From: Albugo candida
Taxonomy: Eukaryota > Oomycota > Peronosporomycetes > Albuginales > Albuginaceae
Reading direction: 5' to 3'
Length of the DNA stretch: 64,000 bases
NCBI GenBank assembly: GCA_905220665.1
Contig: CAJNAR010000152.1
Location: 62,001-126,000, forward strand
How positions within the stretch are numbered: position 1 is the stretch's first letter; every line of letters starts with the position of its first letter. The position numbers were made by a program, and so were the translations under genes. Of this stretch, positions 30,807 to 43,919 are shown piece after piece. The notes beneath the pieces were generated by a model, which was not told the DNA's origin, did not search any database, and was given only the letters and a program-made list of their open reading frames with translations.

Positions 30807-33800
30807 TCAGTTGGGTGGATCGAATTCAGAATATCGACAGCATGGACAATGACCATTTTTCAGCATTACCAATTCAAAATCCTCTTCGTGGAAGAATCGA
30901 CGGCAATGACAGCATAGAAAGAGTCGAATTTCCGGAATCATATTTCGAAAATACCGATACCCAAGTGCCATGGTCGGATATTTGATGATAAAGACGTCAT
31001 TGGGGTGCAAGGAGCGTAAGGTTTCTTCATCGAGTTGAAGCACGCGATACGATGTGTTCCGAGTTCGATTCCCATGAGAAGCGATGGCGATAGCTTGACG
31101 TTCAAGAGCTTGTTCAAATCGATCGAGTGGACCATTCGGACTGTTGTCGTGAAACGCGATGGAGTCAACACCTTCCGACTCGCGTGGACGCTCTAGCGTC
31201 TCGGGAAGCTGATGGAGCCAATGCTCTGCGTCTTTATCAGAAATGCCATTCTGCACAATTGGAACGAGTGAGAGAGATCGCATGATTTTTGTTCCTTACC
31301 GATGGCTGAAATTCCACAAGTGGAAGCGTCTCAAAGGATACAAACGATCGAAGAAATGGATGTCCCGAATGCAAACAGACATCGCCGGTTCCATTCACAT
31401 TGAGCAATGGATTCGTAGTGGAAGATCGATAATCCACAGGAAGAAGTTCTTCTTTATCTGAAAATGGCGTCGTCTCAAGTGTCATCGATGTGATTTCAAT
31501 GTGATGTGTCCATTCCGTACGAAGTCGAAGACCCAAAAGACGATCGAAGACTTGACGTGCGAGTTTGAAAGCTTCCAATTGAATAGCGTGATGTCCGAGC
31601 GTATAGAGAATGTTTCCCATTGAAATTGACGGATACGACTGAATGGGTTTTGTCACTTTATTGAGAAGAAAAATCGCCGCATGGAAAAGCGATTCCGACA
31701 TGTATTCTGTGAATGGCTCATCGGTGAATGAAAAGATCATTTCGTACGCAAAGTAAATCTCCGAAAGCGCTTCATGCTCCATCGCCGACGCGATCAAACA
31801 TCGATCGTGCACTTGTACGTCTACAACATTCGACACGACAATCAGCGCAATTGACAGCTACACAGCGAAAACACGACACACCTTCACACGATTTTGCTCC
31901 CACAGACATCAGCTTTTGGTCACAAAGTCGCCAGTGGAAATAGGAAGCATCGCGATATCTCTTCTCGGAGACGGCATTCGACACGAGTGTTTCCAGGAGA
32001 TGGATACATTTATCCTTTCGTTGTGCCTTTGTGTATGCGTCCAATGCGTCTTCAAACCGATCCTCGCCAATCAGCCATTCCGCGTACGGCACAAAGACAC
32101 CTTCCAAATTAGCGATACAATTTCGATGCTTTCCAACCAAACGTATCGCTTCCTCCCATTCTCCAAGTCGAATATGCATTCGAAGAACAGCGTCAATGTC
32201 GCCAATTTTCATGTAAAGATCTTTTGCGTATGCGAATTTATCGGCTTGCAGCAAATACGTCGCACAACACGTAAAGATTCCTCGATCGCTTTCGGGATCA
32301 CACGTTTGGATCACATGCATCATATCCTCATACCAACCGCGCTCGCCCATGATTTCAACCGCACGCTTCACATTCCCACTGGCCACATACAATTCCGCAG
32401 CCGCACGCCAATCCTGCAGTTCTTCCGCCCAAGTCGCTTGCTTCCCTGCGAGTTCTTTGACATCGATGAGCTTACTATCTCCCGCAAATCGTTTGGCTTC
32501 ATCCCACATCCGTAATTCCGAATACAATCGAATGGCTCGTTGCGGTTCATTGGCATCGCCAAACAGCTTTGCAGCATGTTGGAATCGACCTTGATACGCG
32601 AGGATTTCGCCTTGTAAGAGCATATTGGCTTTCTTCTTCCGTTCCGATTGCAGTGGATCGTCTTCTTCGCATGCAAACACATGGAATTGCGACTTTTGAA
32701 ACTCTTCCAACATTGTCACTGCTTCCATGTACCGAACGTCTCGAAGTCGTGTGAATGCTTTCCGAGCAATCCCGAAATCCATCATTTTCAGTGCATCCCA
32801 CGCGAGCAATCTCCAATCCGCAGGTGTGATTCCAAGGCACGCGACATTGTACGCATTCTCAATTTGTTTTTGATCGAGATAGCGGTACAACAACGCGGAT
32901 TGCGGAACGTCCATTGTATGGACACAACTCGCATTCAGATAAAAGACTTTGGAGCCTGTGAATCCGACCACGAAACCTTGCATCTGCTGTGTGTGTAAAT
33001 GGACACTATCAGCTTTGATATGAAGTTGAGAATTCCCCGCAAAGCAAAGCATATCATCGCTCTCGGTATTCCATGCGACGCTATTGGCATTCTCTTCCGT
33101 GAATTTCAATGCTTTTGTTTGGAGATCGTACACTTTACACGTTTTCAGCTCATCGACTACAGCCAATGTATCCCTTCTACAGCGACAAATGAATGCGATA
33201 TCGATCACTTTTCAATCACAAACGTACGTGGCGCTTATATCGACGCAAATGATCGCGTGAGTTTGTTGGATGAGAGGTATTGGGAATGGATTTGTGAGAA
33301 AGATTTGAAGCACAGCGCCATTTTTGAGTCCGACTAAAAGCCCCTCCTTACCGGACGCACCTCCAGTCACGCGAATGTATCGAATATACGCTTCCAATAT
33401 CCATTCTCGTTCGCGTTTGCCTTGAAAATTGTATTGGGAAAGCTTTTGTTTGTGGCAAAGAATGAAATGCTGACACGTGACAACGAGAAGAGAGCATGGG
33501 AATTCGCCGTGGATACGTTCTTTGACTCGATAGTGCATATCGTAGGAATGCATTTCCGACTCCATCGCGTCATTTGCGATGTCGGCTTCCTCATGCGCGA
33601 GCTCATAAATTATGATACGGTCCGATAATTGCACTGCTAACCGGTTACGATATAAACTTATTTTTCGGATTAAATCTTTGGTTCGAATTCGAACTTTTTG
33701 CTCGGTCATTAAATGATGGACAATGACATCGGTCATATTCTCTCGGAATGCGTATCGTTCCTGGTAGATTCCGTGGACAGTTCCAAATTGGATAGAGTAC

Positions 33801-34717
33801 ATGATGATACTCCCATTTTCAGTGCCTATTGCAATATAATTGGATTTTGGACGATCTTGTACACTCCAAATCCATTCGTTTGCTTGGGCAATGTCGGCAA
33901 GGAAGATACCGTCTTTGGTGTATAGTCCGAATTTACGATTTGATCCTGCGACCAAGAGATATTTTCCCTTACTGCAGAGAATTTCGAGTTAAAAGCTTGG
34001 AATGATCAGCATATGGTACCTGTAATATCGAATACTTGTGGGTAGAAAATCAAGTTTGCGAGGTTTGCCTTCCAGTGTTCCATGAAGCGAATAAAACGAA
34101 AGCGTTTGATCCCACGACCCAACAGCCAATATATTGGAATCGTCATTTGGATTCGAGCTCCATGCCAGTGTCCATATCGGTCCAGTCCGCTCGATCAAGT
34201 GTTTTTCGGCTCCTTCTTTATCTCGTATGGATATGATCCCATTTAGTAGACCTAATGCCAAAAACTGACCGTCTTGAGTCCATACCGCACTTAAGATCTT
34301 TGCGACGACTTTGTGTTTGGAGACGGATTTTTGTATTGGAGCCCAAAGTCCAAAATCGGAATTTGTACAGCTGGCGAGACACTGTGATTGGGGATTATAC
34401 GCCAGTTTTTGGATGCTGTCTGTATGCGTGTATTTGAGAATCCCTTCGGCTGTGTCGGTCCAAATGATAACGACGTTATCGGCTCCTCCTGAAGCAAACC
34501 GTTTTCCGTCGTGAGCGTAATCGACTGTGTAGACGACGCCTTTGTGGCCTTTGAGGGAATGTAAAAGACTTCCATCTAATGCATCATATACCATCACACG
34601 CGTTCCGACTGCAGCTACGAACTGGAGACCATCGGGACGGAATGCGAGATCGTGGATTGCCGAGGATTCATTACTCCGTTGCGGGATTTCATCTTTCCAT
34701 ACGATGGAGCTCTGCAT
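30807..34717 (-). CDS. IFT122: Intraflagellar transport protein IFT122
   Basis: IFT122 is a core subunit of IFT-A, which drives retrograde transport in cilia and flagella. Five exons, 34020-34717, 33228-33971, 31882-33176, 31300-31820 and 30807-31250, with introns of 48-61 bases, all join in phase to 1233 residues (human about 1240). The N-terminal half is WD40 repeats (DLAFRPDGLQFVAAVGTRV; GHKGVVYTVDYAHDGKRFASG; KSVSKHKVVAKILSAVWTQDG), then the family block QKVRIRTKDLIRKISLYRNR, TPR-like helices, and the C-terminal zinc-ribbon part (CCHCRRFFHEEDFELVML, GHCPCCR). In the upper zinc module the second Cys of a CxxC is replaced (CLHSG). Its presence argues for a flagellated zoospore stage. Confidence 0.96.
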
Positions 34718-35091
34718 GGGTAAAGGAAAACACGAAATGGAATGGGTCTAAAACGTCGCTCATTGAAAGGACGGATTATTATTTAATTACTTTTTAAGAG
34801 ATTCATAAAAGCGAATTCTATCCTTTTTGGTGTTTTGGATGAAGAAAAAGTATACTTTCGAAGTGAAAGGCTGCATTGTATGCGTTGTGTATTTGCCAAT
34901 CAGAGGATAGAATGATACTATCTAGCCAATCAGGGGATAGATTGATATAATTCCACCAATCATAATCCATTTAGAAATGAAAATGCTAGCACAGAACGCG
35001 TTGCTCATTTATATTGATGACTTTGATTCAGGTGGTTTTACAGGTCTGATACGATCCGATGGACTGGATACCCTTGCGTCATTGGGATGTA
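34718..35091. other. Divergent intergenic region
   Basis: Between the IFT122 start (-) and the next plus-strand gene. A short near-duplicate occurs at about 34898-34945: two copies of an AGCCAATCA(A/G)(G/A)GGATAGA-like unit about 25 bases apart. This includes CCAAT boxes typical of eukaryotic promoters. No coding frame. Confidence 0.4.
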
Positions 35092-35846
35092 ATGGATTCC
35101 TTCTTTCTAGCGGTAATGTTTCCTTCTCTTTTGCTCCAAAGTGTCGCTGAGAATCCGTATTTCAGAATACCAAACTTCTCATCCATCCGCGCGACTGAGA
35201 GCGCTCTTGGGAATCTCAGAAAACGGGGAATGCGCGTATGTGCTCTGATTGTTGCAGTAAAGTGAAATTGACCTCTATCCATAGATATCCACGCATGAAT
35301 GTCGTCTTTTACAGCTATCATCAAGCAGCTCATAAAGTGATTCCAGAGCAATTTCAAAGGATGGGTCAGATAGGTGACAAGATGGATGATGAAGTCATCG
35401 TGGAATGCGTAAAGGAAGCTCTTTCAAAAGGGAGTAACACGCTCGTAGTGTTACATCTGGCTGGGAGGCATTTGGGGTTGCTCAACTCGCTCTTAAGCTA
35501 TTACGTGTCGTATACGGATGCGATCCATGCGGCTCAGGTCTTTGTGTCGGTCGTCCAGTATTCTTCCAGTGGTATGAAGGAGTACGTCTCTGAGGCAACG
35601 ACTTCCAATCCGTATCGACCACGACAGAGCTTTGAAAAGGTCGATGGAGACTATGTGGACGACAAGACAGCACCCCAATATTTTCTACTTTCCTTCTACC
35701 AACACAATCGAGTTCGAAAAGATGAGGTGCAGCGATACGACATATTGGACATTGCCCACAAGAACGGATATGGCAGTATGAATCTGCGTGCTCTGATTAA
35801 AGAGATAGCGTTTCGTCTTGGATGTACTCCAAAGTATGGTGCATGA
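35092..35846 (+). CDS. Secreted or lumenal protein, unknown
   Basis: Two exons (35092-35261 and 35315-35846; 53-base intron with a GTGAAA donor) join in phase and give about 233 residues. The N-terminus MDSFFLAVMFPSLLLQSVAEN reads as a signal peptide; an in-frame ATG 33 bases upstream is less likely. The body mixes strands and helices (NTLVVLHLAGRHLGLLNSL; AQVFVSVVQYSSSGMKEYV; ALIKEIAFRLGCTPKYGA) and has no transmembrane segment. I do not recognise the family. The intron is chosen because it is the only GT-AG pair of normal length that keeps the frame; an alternative start inside the intron would drop the signal peptide. Confidence 0.55.
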
Positions 35847-35889
35847 TCCATGAAACAATTTGTATGAGAATCTATATTGTAAATAGGAA

Positions 35890-37000
35890 TCAAATGCATA
35901 CGTTTCCAACCAGTACGGAGCTCGATATGATGGCTCCAAACCATTTATTGGAACGAAAACGCGCCTGCAAGTTCGCTGTATCGTTCAGCTTGGCCGTATT
36001 AATTTGCCACGCTAATTGCCCCGCACCAGCTCCAAGACCAACATAAAATGGCCACGCTAATCCTGACAAGTAGCCTGCAGCTCCAATACACGAGATGGTG
36101 ACGGCCGCAAATGCGTTAAGGATCGGAATTGTTTGATCTCCAAACAAAATTGCGGTTGAGCGGACTCCAATGGCCACATCATCACTTCGATCTTGATGCG
36201 CATACAATGTGTCGTATACAAGCGTCCAGCAGACACCACTCAGATACAGAGGCAGTACAATCGGCCAGTTGATGCTTCCGTGGACTGCTGCCCAGCCCAA
36301 AATCGCTCCATAATTGAACGTCAGACCTAAAAACGCCTGAGGCCAATACGTGACACGCTTCATCAATGGATATGCGACCACAAGGCATAAGGATGACGCC
36401 CCAATCGCTACACTGTACCAATTCAATTGTAATAAGACCGCCAGACCGCCACATAGCTGTATCCCAAGAAATTTCCATGCTTGTTCGTACGTGATCGTTC
36501 CTGCCGCCAAAGGCCTCTGATTCGTTCGTTGTACTAATCGATCGAATTTACGGTCCCACATGTCGTTAATGGTACAACCTGCACTTCGCATAATCAATGA
36601 GCCAATTCCAAATAGCGAAAGCAGCTTCAAGTCCGGAAACTGTCCGATCGGAGCCGCCAAAGAAATGCTCCAAACACACGGCCAAAAGAGCATAAATGTT
36701 CCTAAGGAATCACTTTCATAAATCGCTTAGACCTTATTTTGATATCGAACCTGCAGGACGATTGATGCGTGCCAGCTGGATGTAAGGAAGCATAGATTTT
36801 GGAGCGTATCGTTCTGCCCATGTACTCTTCTCATTTCGGAATTGATCGCATATTGGTTTTTGGGAAAGGTGAAAGTTGAGTTTTGCTGAGAAAAATTGAA
36901 TAATAGAAGTATTTCGTCGTGTACGATGTGCGAATGGAGAGTTCGATGCGCGGCAATACGTCAGAATGTTGATCGGTCGAAGCGGGAACGTGCGCAACAT
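35890..37000 (-). CDS. COQ2: 4-hydroxybenzoate polyprenyltransferase COQ2
   Basis: COQ2 attaches the polyprenyl tail to 4-hydroxybenzoate in ubiquinone synthesis, in the mitochondrial inner membrane. Two exons (36751-37000, 35890-36701; 49-base intron) give 353 residues. The first 60 residues are a mitochondrial presequence rich in Arg and Ser. The UbiA family motifs are both complete: NDMWDRKFD in the first Asp-rich loop and YDTLYAHQDRSDD in the second. The junction restores RINRPAG|TFMLFWPCVWS, as in family members (LDKPIGTWLLYLPCTWS). About eight membrane helices follow. It is convergent with the gene ending at 35846. Confidence 0.93.
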
Positions 37001-37525
37001 GATTTCGACCAATAAAATTAGCGTAATCAAGCAATCAGGCGTACTATGTGTTTATATCCGGCGGATATAAGCTCGTTGAAGCTCTGGATCGGAACTTTAT
37101 GATTACTGAAACTACAAATGGCTTTATGTTATCCTTGTCGACCTGTTTTACGAGCTCCGGCTCGAATACCATACTGGATAGTCGAAAAGCTACAATCATA
37201 TTGTATCATAGAGTGCATATTGTGACGAATATAAATCATCCGGCGTATATATTTGCTTGAATTTTTCGTACAATCCCCAAAGCGAATAATTGAAAAGAAT
37301 TTAAAAAAGAGAGTTGATGTTGTATTAACTAAATGCAATTCAATTCAATCACATATTAAATTAATAGAGTCAGTCTCTTGAGATACATCCAAAACTGAGG
37401 TTGCCTTTGGAAAGACCATCATTTTACAATTAGGCGCGGGAACGAGTGCAATTGAAGTTGAAGTTTTATAAACTGCCGCACATAAAAACAATTTATATTA
37501 TTCCTTGGAGTAAGATCCCAGCTCT
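37001..37525. other. Divergent intergenic region, nothing coding
   Basis: AT-rich stretch between the COQ2 start (-) and the zinc-finger gene (+). Contains a short palindromic TATCCGCCGGATA at about 37057-37069. No coding frame supported. Confidence 0.4.
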
Positions 37526-38902
37526 ATGGAGACTGTGGATATCCTGCGAGGCAGAATTGAGAACACTCAAAGCAATCTCTTGCCATCGATCCCGTTTCGT
37601 TACCGTTCCCCTGGGGAAAGAGCTTTCTTTTCTCCATTTTACGGCGTTGTGGGAGCCCCTATCTTTTTTCGAACGTACGTGCATCCTGATTCGTTTGTTC
37701 CGATGCAAAATATAGACTTTACGTGTTCATTCGACGACTCGTTTGAATGTCAAAGAATTACAAACAGCTATCCCAACGACTGTTATGGGAGGAGATTGCT
37801 GGCAGTATCTCCGATTTCCAATGTCGATCAAAGAGATGCACTGACGAGCTGTAACGATTGCATCAAGACAAAGTCGGGTTTATGGGTAAATTCGATTGGA
37901 ATGGGAGATTCGTTCGTCGGCATGCACGCAGATAGAGGTTCTATTTGTCCAGTGATACAAACTGCTAGTCGCGCGGCTGCTGGAAATGAGTCATGGTTAA
38001 ATGCAAGCAATAATGATCCATGGCATTGCGGATTCAGATTGGCGGAGAACAGCAGAATTGAGTCAAGGGATGCGTATAATCAACTTGACCATTTCAAACA
38101 AGCTGATTTTGATTATTTATACCGAGCAGTTGCTTCCGATGATGCATTATCTATCCCGGATACAGTGGATGAAATGGTCTCCAATTTTGAAGGCTCGGGA
38201 GATGTTGAGATAAAGCAGAAACCGTGCACGATTGCTTTAAATGCTGGTGGAATGGATTGGAGTAGGAAGAAAATGGTCTTGGAAGAGGAGTTGTCAATGC
38301 ACGCAGGTTACAAATGCCGTAAAATGGATGTGAATAGAGTATTATATCACGACGAGGCAGAACAGAGTTCAAGTACACATGAAGTAAAAGACCTTGTTGT
38401 AATACAGCATTTATCTGCACCAACGGATCCAGCACAGAAAATACAATATCATAAAGGGCTCGAAGATACGACAAGGAAGGAGACTGTTGTAGGATCAGAA
38501 CAATCAAGTGGAAAACGTCACAATAAGAAAGATTGCGAGTTCCCGGGGTGTCACAGCCGCGCTCGTTTACACCAACGATGCAAGAAACATGGGGGAGCTC
38601 ACCGATGCGCATTTACTGGATGCCAAAAAAACAGTCAAAGTCGCGGGCTTTGCATCGCACATGGTGGAGGATCTAGATGCAAATACGATGGCTGTACACG
38701 TGCATCACAATCGAAAGGCTTATGCAAATCACACGGAGGAGGTGAAAACTGCGCTGTCGCCGGTTGTATAAAAAAAGCGCATTTGAAGCATCTTTGTCGA
38801 AATCACGGAGGTGGCGTACGATGTAAAGAAGTACAATGCTTCAAGTGGGCACAACGAAGAGGCTGGTGCATGGCTCACGCAAAGGAACATCTGGGATCCT
38901 AA
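37526..38902 (+). CDS. WRKY19-like zinc-finger protein (tandem C-x-C-H repeats)
   Basis: Single exon, 458 residues. The first about 330 residues are without recognised domains. The last about 120 residues are five near-identical units of about 25 residues, each of the form C-(x4)-GC-x-(4-8)-C-x-x-HGGG (for example CKYDGCTRASQSKGLCKSHGGG). The same repeat is annotated in many oomycete and plant proteins as the WRKY19-like zinc finger. A nuclear, nucleic-acid-binding role is likely, but no targets are known to me. The last unit ends CMAHAKEH instead of CxxHGGG. Confidence 0.8.
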   Translation: METVDILRGRIENTQSNLLPSIPFRYRSPGERAFFSPFYGVVGAPIFFRTYVHPDSFVPMQNIDFTCSFDDSFECQRITNSYPNDCYGRRLLAVSPISNVDQRDALTSCNDCIKTKSGLWVNSIGMGDSFVGMHADRGSICPVIQTASRAAAGNESWLNASNNDPWHCGFRLAENSRIESRDAYNQLDHFKQADFDYLYRAVASDDALSIPDTVDEMVSNFEGSGDVEIKQKPCTIALNAGGMDWSRKKMVLEEELSMHAGYKCRKMDVNRVLYHDEAEQSSSTHEVKDLVVIQHLSAPTDPAQKIQYHKGLEDTTRKETVVGSEQSSGKRHNKKDCEFPGCHSRARLHQRCKKHGGAHRCAFTGCQKNSQSRGLCIAHGGGSRCKYDGCTRASQSKGLCKSHGGGENCAVAGCIKKAHLKHLCRNHGGGVRCKEVQCFKWAQRRGWCMAHAKEHLGS

Positions 38903-39132
38903 GCACCTAATTACTGCATCAGCAACATCTGTGGAATCTGCTTAAGCCGCAATTAGACTTATGTGGAATCTTCAACTATTTCAGCGAAGTTGGACTTCTT
39001 CACGATGAATGCTATCTTGATGAGCAATAGGCCCATGACTCATTGCGACGCTGTCGTCCGCGGCCATCCCTCTATAAATTTATTTTCACCGTTTCCTCCT
39101 CAACACGGAAGAAAAGCTTTTTTCTCAAAAGT

Positions 39133-40266
39133 ATGAGTCCCCCGAGAGTGGGTGACGAGTTCCAAACCGAAATTCCCGACTTACTCATTGACAAATCGAT
39201 CGATGGACGTCCTAAGGATCAAGATAAGTCCAAGAAGTACCTTCAAAGATGGCAATATAATCAATTAGAAGATATGGAAATCGACGAGTATTTGCGCTCT
39301 TTCTGTCGTCTCAATGAAGTAGAAGAGGTAAGCCCCCCGACCTCATTACTCTCATCGTATTTGATGACGGACACAATCGTTTCGTCTAAAGGGTCTACAG
39401 AAATTATTTGAGGGAGGTTTCAATGTCTCCAAGGCTCAGGCACTCCTCACAGCGTCGCGCAGGAAACGATTACGCTCAAAGAGCAAAAGTGTCGAGTCTA
39501 TTCACGCTCTGAAATTTGAGAAAGCAATCACAAAGTATGGGAAAAAGTTTTCTTTATTTGAGGTGAGTCGATTTTCTACAAAAGTTCCCGATGGTTGCCA
39601 CATTCAATTCCGTAGCCACTTATTTCAGTCCCAAATGAGCGCGTTTTAGTGCAGTTTTATTATAAATGGAAAACAACTGCCGCGTACAAATGCTGGAAAT
39701 CAAAGCAGAGAGTCAGACGGTACCGCGAAAGAATTCGACATCGATTAGGAAATGAGCATCAAGAGATGGATCTGCACAATGAGCACTGCGAGATATGCTT
39801 CACAGGTGGTCAATTACTCTGTTGCGACGGATGTGAGCGCGCATATCACTTTCACTGTGTCACACCACCAATTGATGATGTTCCCAAAGAAGATTGGTTC
39901 TGTCCTAAATGCTCTATTCTGATCCAAACTCAAATGTTACTCCGACCCAGCGAAGAAAATCGTCATTGCAATCACGTCGGTCTCCGAGAATCATCACAAG
40001 CGACATTACGCCAAATCAACAAGGATATTGTTCAAGCGATCGCGTCCAAACTATGTATTCCAAGTCCACCTCAACCGCGAAATGCATATTTCTGCGGTAT
40101 TTCGACTTTGGCTTCTGGCACGGACAGCGGAGAAAACGAGATTTCACAAGGAAAAGCAAAGATATCGACGGGAGTATCTGAACGAACTATTGAGTACTCC
40201 AACAAGCGCCAACGTAGAGTGTGTCATCCACAGCGCATCGTACGCGCAATAGAATCGAGCAATTGA
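39133..40266 (+). CDS. ELM2-SANT-PHD chromatin protein
   Basis: Three exons (39133-39327, 39392-39562, 39616-40266; introns of 64 and 53 bases) give 338 residues. Order of domains: ELM2 (VGDEFQTEIPDLL, about residues 5-60), SANT (FEKAITKYGKKFSLFEPLI...VLVQFYYKWKTTAAYKCW, about 105-150), then a PHD finger with all eight zinc ligands (CEIC, CCDGC, HFHC, WFCPKC, about 180-230). ELM2-SANT is the histone-deacetylase-recruiting module of CoREST, MTA and MIER proteins; the PHD finger would read a histone tail. The combination suggests a corepressor scaffold. No GATA finger or BAH domain is seen, so it is not a plain MTA protein. A upstream Arg-rich open stretch before 39133 is not included. Confidence 0.85.
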
Positions 40267-40388
40267 GTGAATTCGTCAAAATACTTTATAGAGAAAAAAG
40301 AATGCGTTTGTGCAATTCGATGAAAATATGTGGTATCCCATAAAATAGGAACCCCAATACTTTCGAGTACTTTACCGGTAATATCGCA

Positions 40389-41635
40389 ATGGATTCGAAT
40401 GGCAAATCGGTTGGCATCTGCGGCGCAACTGGAGCTGTCGGTCTTGAGATTCTCTCCACGCTGATAGCTCGTAAGTTCCCACTCCAACAAATCGTTTTGT
40501 TCGCATCGTCTCGTTCTGCTGGAAAGACTGTGACGACAGCACTGGGAGATCTCATTGTGGAAGAATTTTGCAAAGAAAAGGCTTTGACACTCGACTTTAT
40601 TTTTCTTGCAGTTTCCGGGGATTTTTCGCTACAATATGCCAAAGAATTAGCAAACACGTCTCCGCGTGGACCATATGTGATCGATAACTCGTCTGCATTT
40701 CGGTATGATCCAGAGATTCCACTCATTGTGCCTGAAGTCAATGGCGAGAAATTACTGACTCAATACTCATCATCTCGACTAATTGCCAATCCCAATTGTA
40801 CGACTGCTATTGCTGTGATGGCTCTGTGGCCGCTCCACTGCGAATTCGGGATAAAAAAACTGATTATTTCCACGTACCAAGCCGCAAGTGGCGCTGGTGT
40901 CGAAGGAATGCAAGAGCTCAAAGATGGAACTGCTGCCTATCTCGACGGAAAATCAGTTGGTGAGACTCATCTTTGTCGTTTATCTCTTCAAATCTAAAAC
41001 TTGCTGTTGTAGATGCCAAAGTGTTTGCATACCCGTTGGCATTCAATTTGATTCCTCAAATTGACAAATTTCAATCGAATGGATACACAAAGGAAGAGAT
41101 GAAAGTGACGTGGGAGACTCGAAAGATCTTTGACGAGCCACACTTAGCGATCACATGCACAGCTGTACGGGTTCCGATAATGCGAGCGCATTCGGAAGCA
41201 ATCACCATCGAAACTGCGAGAAAAATCACACCCGAAAAAGCTCGAGCGGTGTTAGAAAAAGCACAAGGTGTGCTTGTCGTTGACGTGCCCAATCGGCTGC
41301 AATATCCCATGCCCATCAACGCCTCATCGAAAAATAACGTACAAGTCGGACGAATTCGAAGGAGTCTTGTGTTTGGAGAAAATGGCTTGGAATTGTTCGT
41401 TTCCGGCGATCAGCTGCTACGTGGAGCTGCCCTGAATGCCGTATTGATCGCCGAGTTTCTGCAAAACCCACATACAAAACCTCAATGCAGCAAGAAGACT
41501 TCTTGGAGTACATGTCCATTTCTCGATCTTCGAACAATGAGGTGGACGTCAACTAAAAGCAAAGCCTTTCATATCGCTGCGTTTGTGAGCGGTATTGCGT
41601 CCATCTTTCTCCTTACCACAAGAAGAAGACCATAG
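40389..41635 (+). CDS. asd: Aspartate-semialdehyde dehydrogenase with C-terminal membrane tail
   Basis: Catalyses NADPH-dependent reduction of aspartyl phosphate to aspartate semialdehyde, the branch point to lysine, threonine and methionine. Two exons (40389-40959, 41013-41635; 53-base intron) give 397 residues. Motifs: [11 protein letters not shown] nucleotide site near residue 8, SSAFR, the active-site Cys in ANPNCTTA, and [12 protein letters not shown]. The normal enzyme ends near the [11 protein letters not shown] helix; here about 55 more residues follow. These are Ser/Thr/Lys-rich and finish with a hydrophobic segment ([14 protein letters not shown]) and a basic end (TTRRRP), the form of a tail anchor. 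No intron signal would remove the tail. Confidence 0.93.
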
Positions 41636-41671
41636 ATTCAACATTTATTCGAGTCAAATATACCTTTTACA

Positions 41672-42847
<1,176 letters not shown>

Positions 42848-43053
42848 ACAAATTATTGGGCTTTCTGGTTACATTAAAGCGAAAAATAATAGTAACTTTT
42901 GATACTATTTCAGTATTTGAGTTTGGATGGTGAGAGAAACTGAAACGACTGAGAGGCCGGCTGGAATAAGCGACGTGTCCCGATACCCATCTGTCAAAGC
43001 TATAAACAAGGACACTAAAACGGCATCGGTCACTGGCGATCCATGATTCGCAC

Positions 43054-43464
43054 ATGCTGTTAGCTATCGCACGTATTGCCACAACCCTTTATAAGGGATC
43101 AATCTGCATCGCATGCCAGCCAAGTATACACCATGGAAAAGCTCGAATACATTTGATTCATATGTACCATTCAAAATGCACAGATATAATGCAACATTTC
43201 ATTAATCGTTTAGCTGAAGAGATGCTATCGAATCCATCGCCTGAGCGTTGTGTTAATTGCGTTGCCCGCTATTCACATTGTCACTCACCGAGTCTTATTA
43301 AGTACCAGAGAAATGATCAAAAGAAACAGCGGACGGGATGCTTTCAGTTGTTCAAGCGAACGTGTGGTATAATTGTTATCACTGCTGACACTCTTTTGGA
43401 CAAGTGTAGAACTGCATTAATTATTGAGGAGTATATTAAGACTCAAGAATTTAATGAATCTTGA
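43054..43464 (+). CDS. Candidate small Cys-containing protein
   Basis: A 136-codon frame with a true ATG. It has eight or nine cysteines, several in pairs (CIAC, CVNC), and only a weak hydrophobic N-terminus. It sits in the gene-poor island, where small effector-type genes often lie, but no effector motif (RxLR, CHxC) is present. Could be chance or a decayed gene. Confidence 0.25.
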   Translation: MLLAIARIATTLYKGSICIACQPSIHHGKARIHLIHMYHSKCTDIMQHFINRLAEEMLSNPSPERCVNCVARYSHCHSPSLIKYQRNDQKKQRTGCFQLFKRTCGIIVITADTLLDKCRTALIIEEYIKTQEFNES

Positions 43465-43919
43465 TAAAGCTACAAGTATGAGTGAATTCTCAAGTGTATG
43501 GTTTGTGCGCTCATTACAAAGTAGGGCCCATAACTGATCGGTAGATCTTTGTCCCTCATCGTTAACAGCCGTATCGCTGAACGTGAGGTTTGAGCTGATG
43601 GATGTTTATAGAAACCAACTGAGCACGTTGTTTATTTACTCGTCCATTGATGTCCTTTATGCGCGTTAGCAATCCTTAAACCCAGACTGTCAACACGAGT
43701 TTTCTCTTCTTCGGCTGAGATATTATCACTGAAGATGCCGAAAGGTGTGATATTATGACATCGATCCAAAATTGACGTTTATGGTCTATTTCATCGTTAT
43801 AGCTCTCCGCACGACGGAATGTGCACGACTGATGCAAATGTTTCCGCTGAAACGGCATCGCGTATTGAATGTAGACGTCTCTTCTTGGCAATATCGCTCG
43901 ATAGGAGTGATGAATACTC

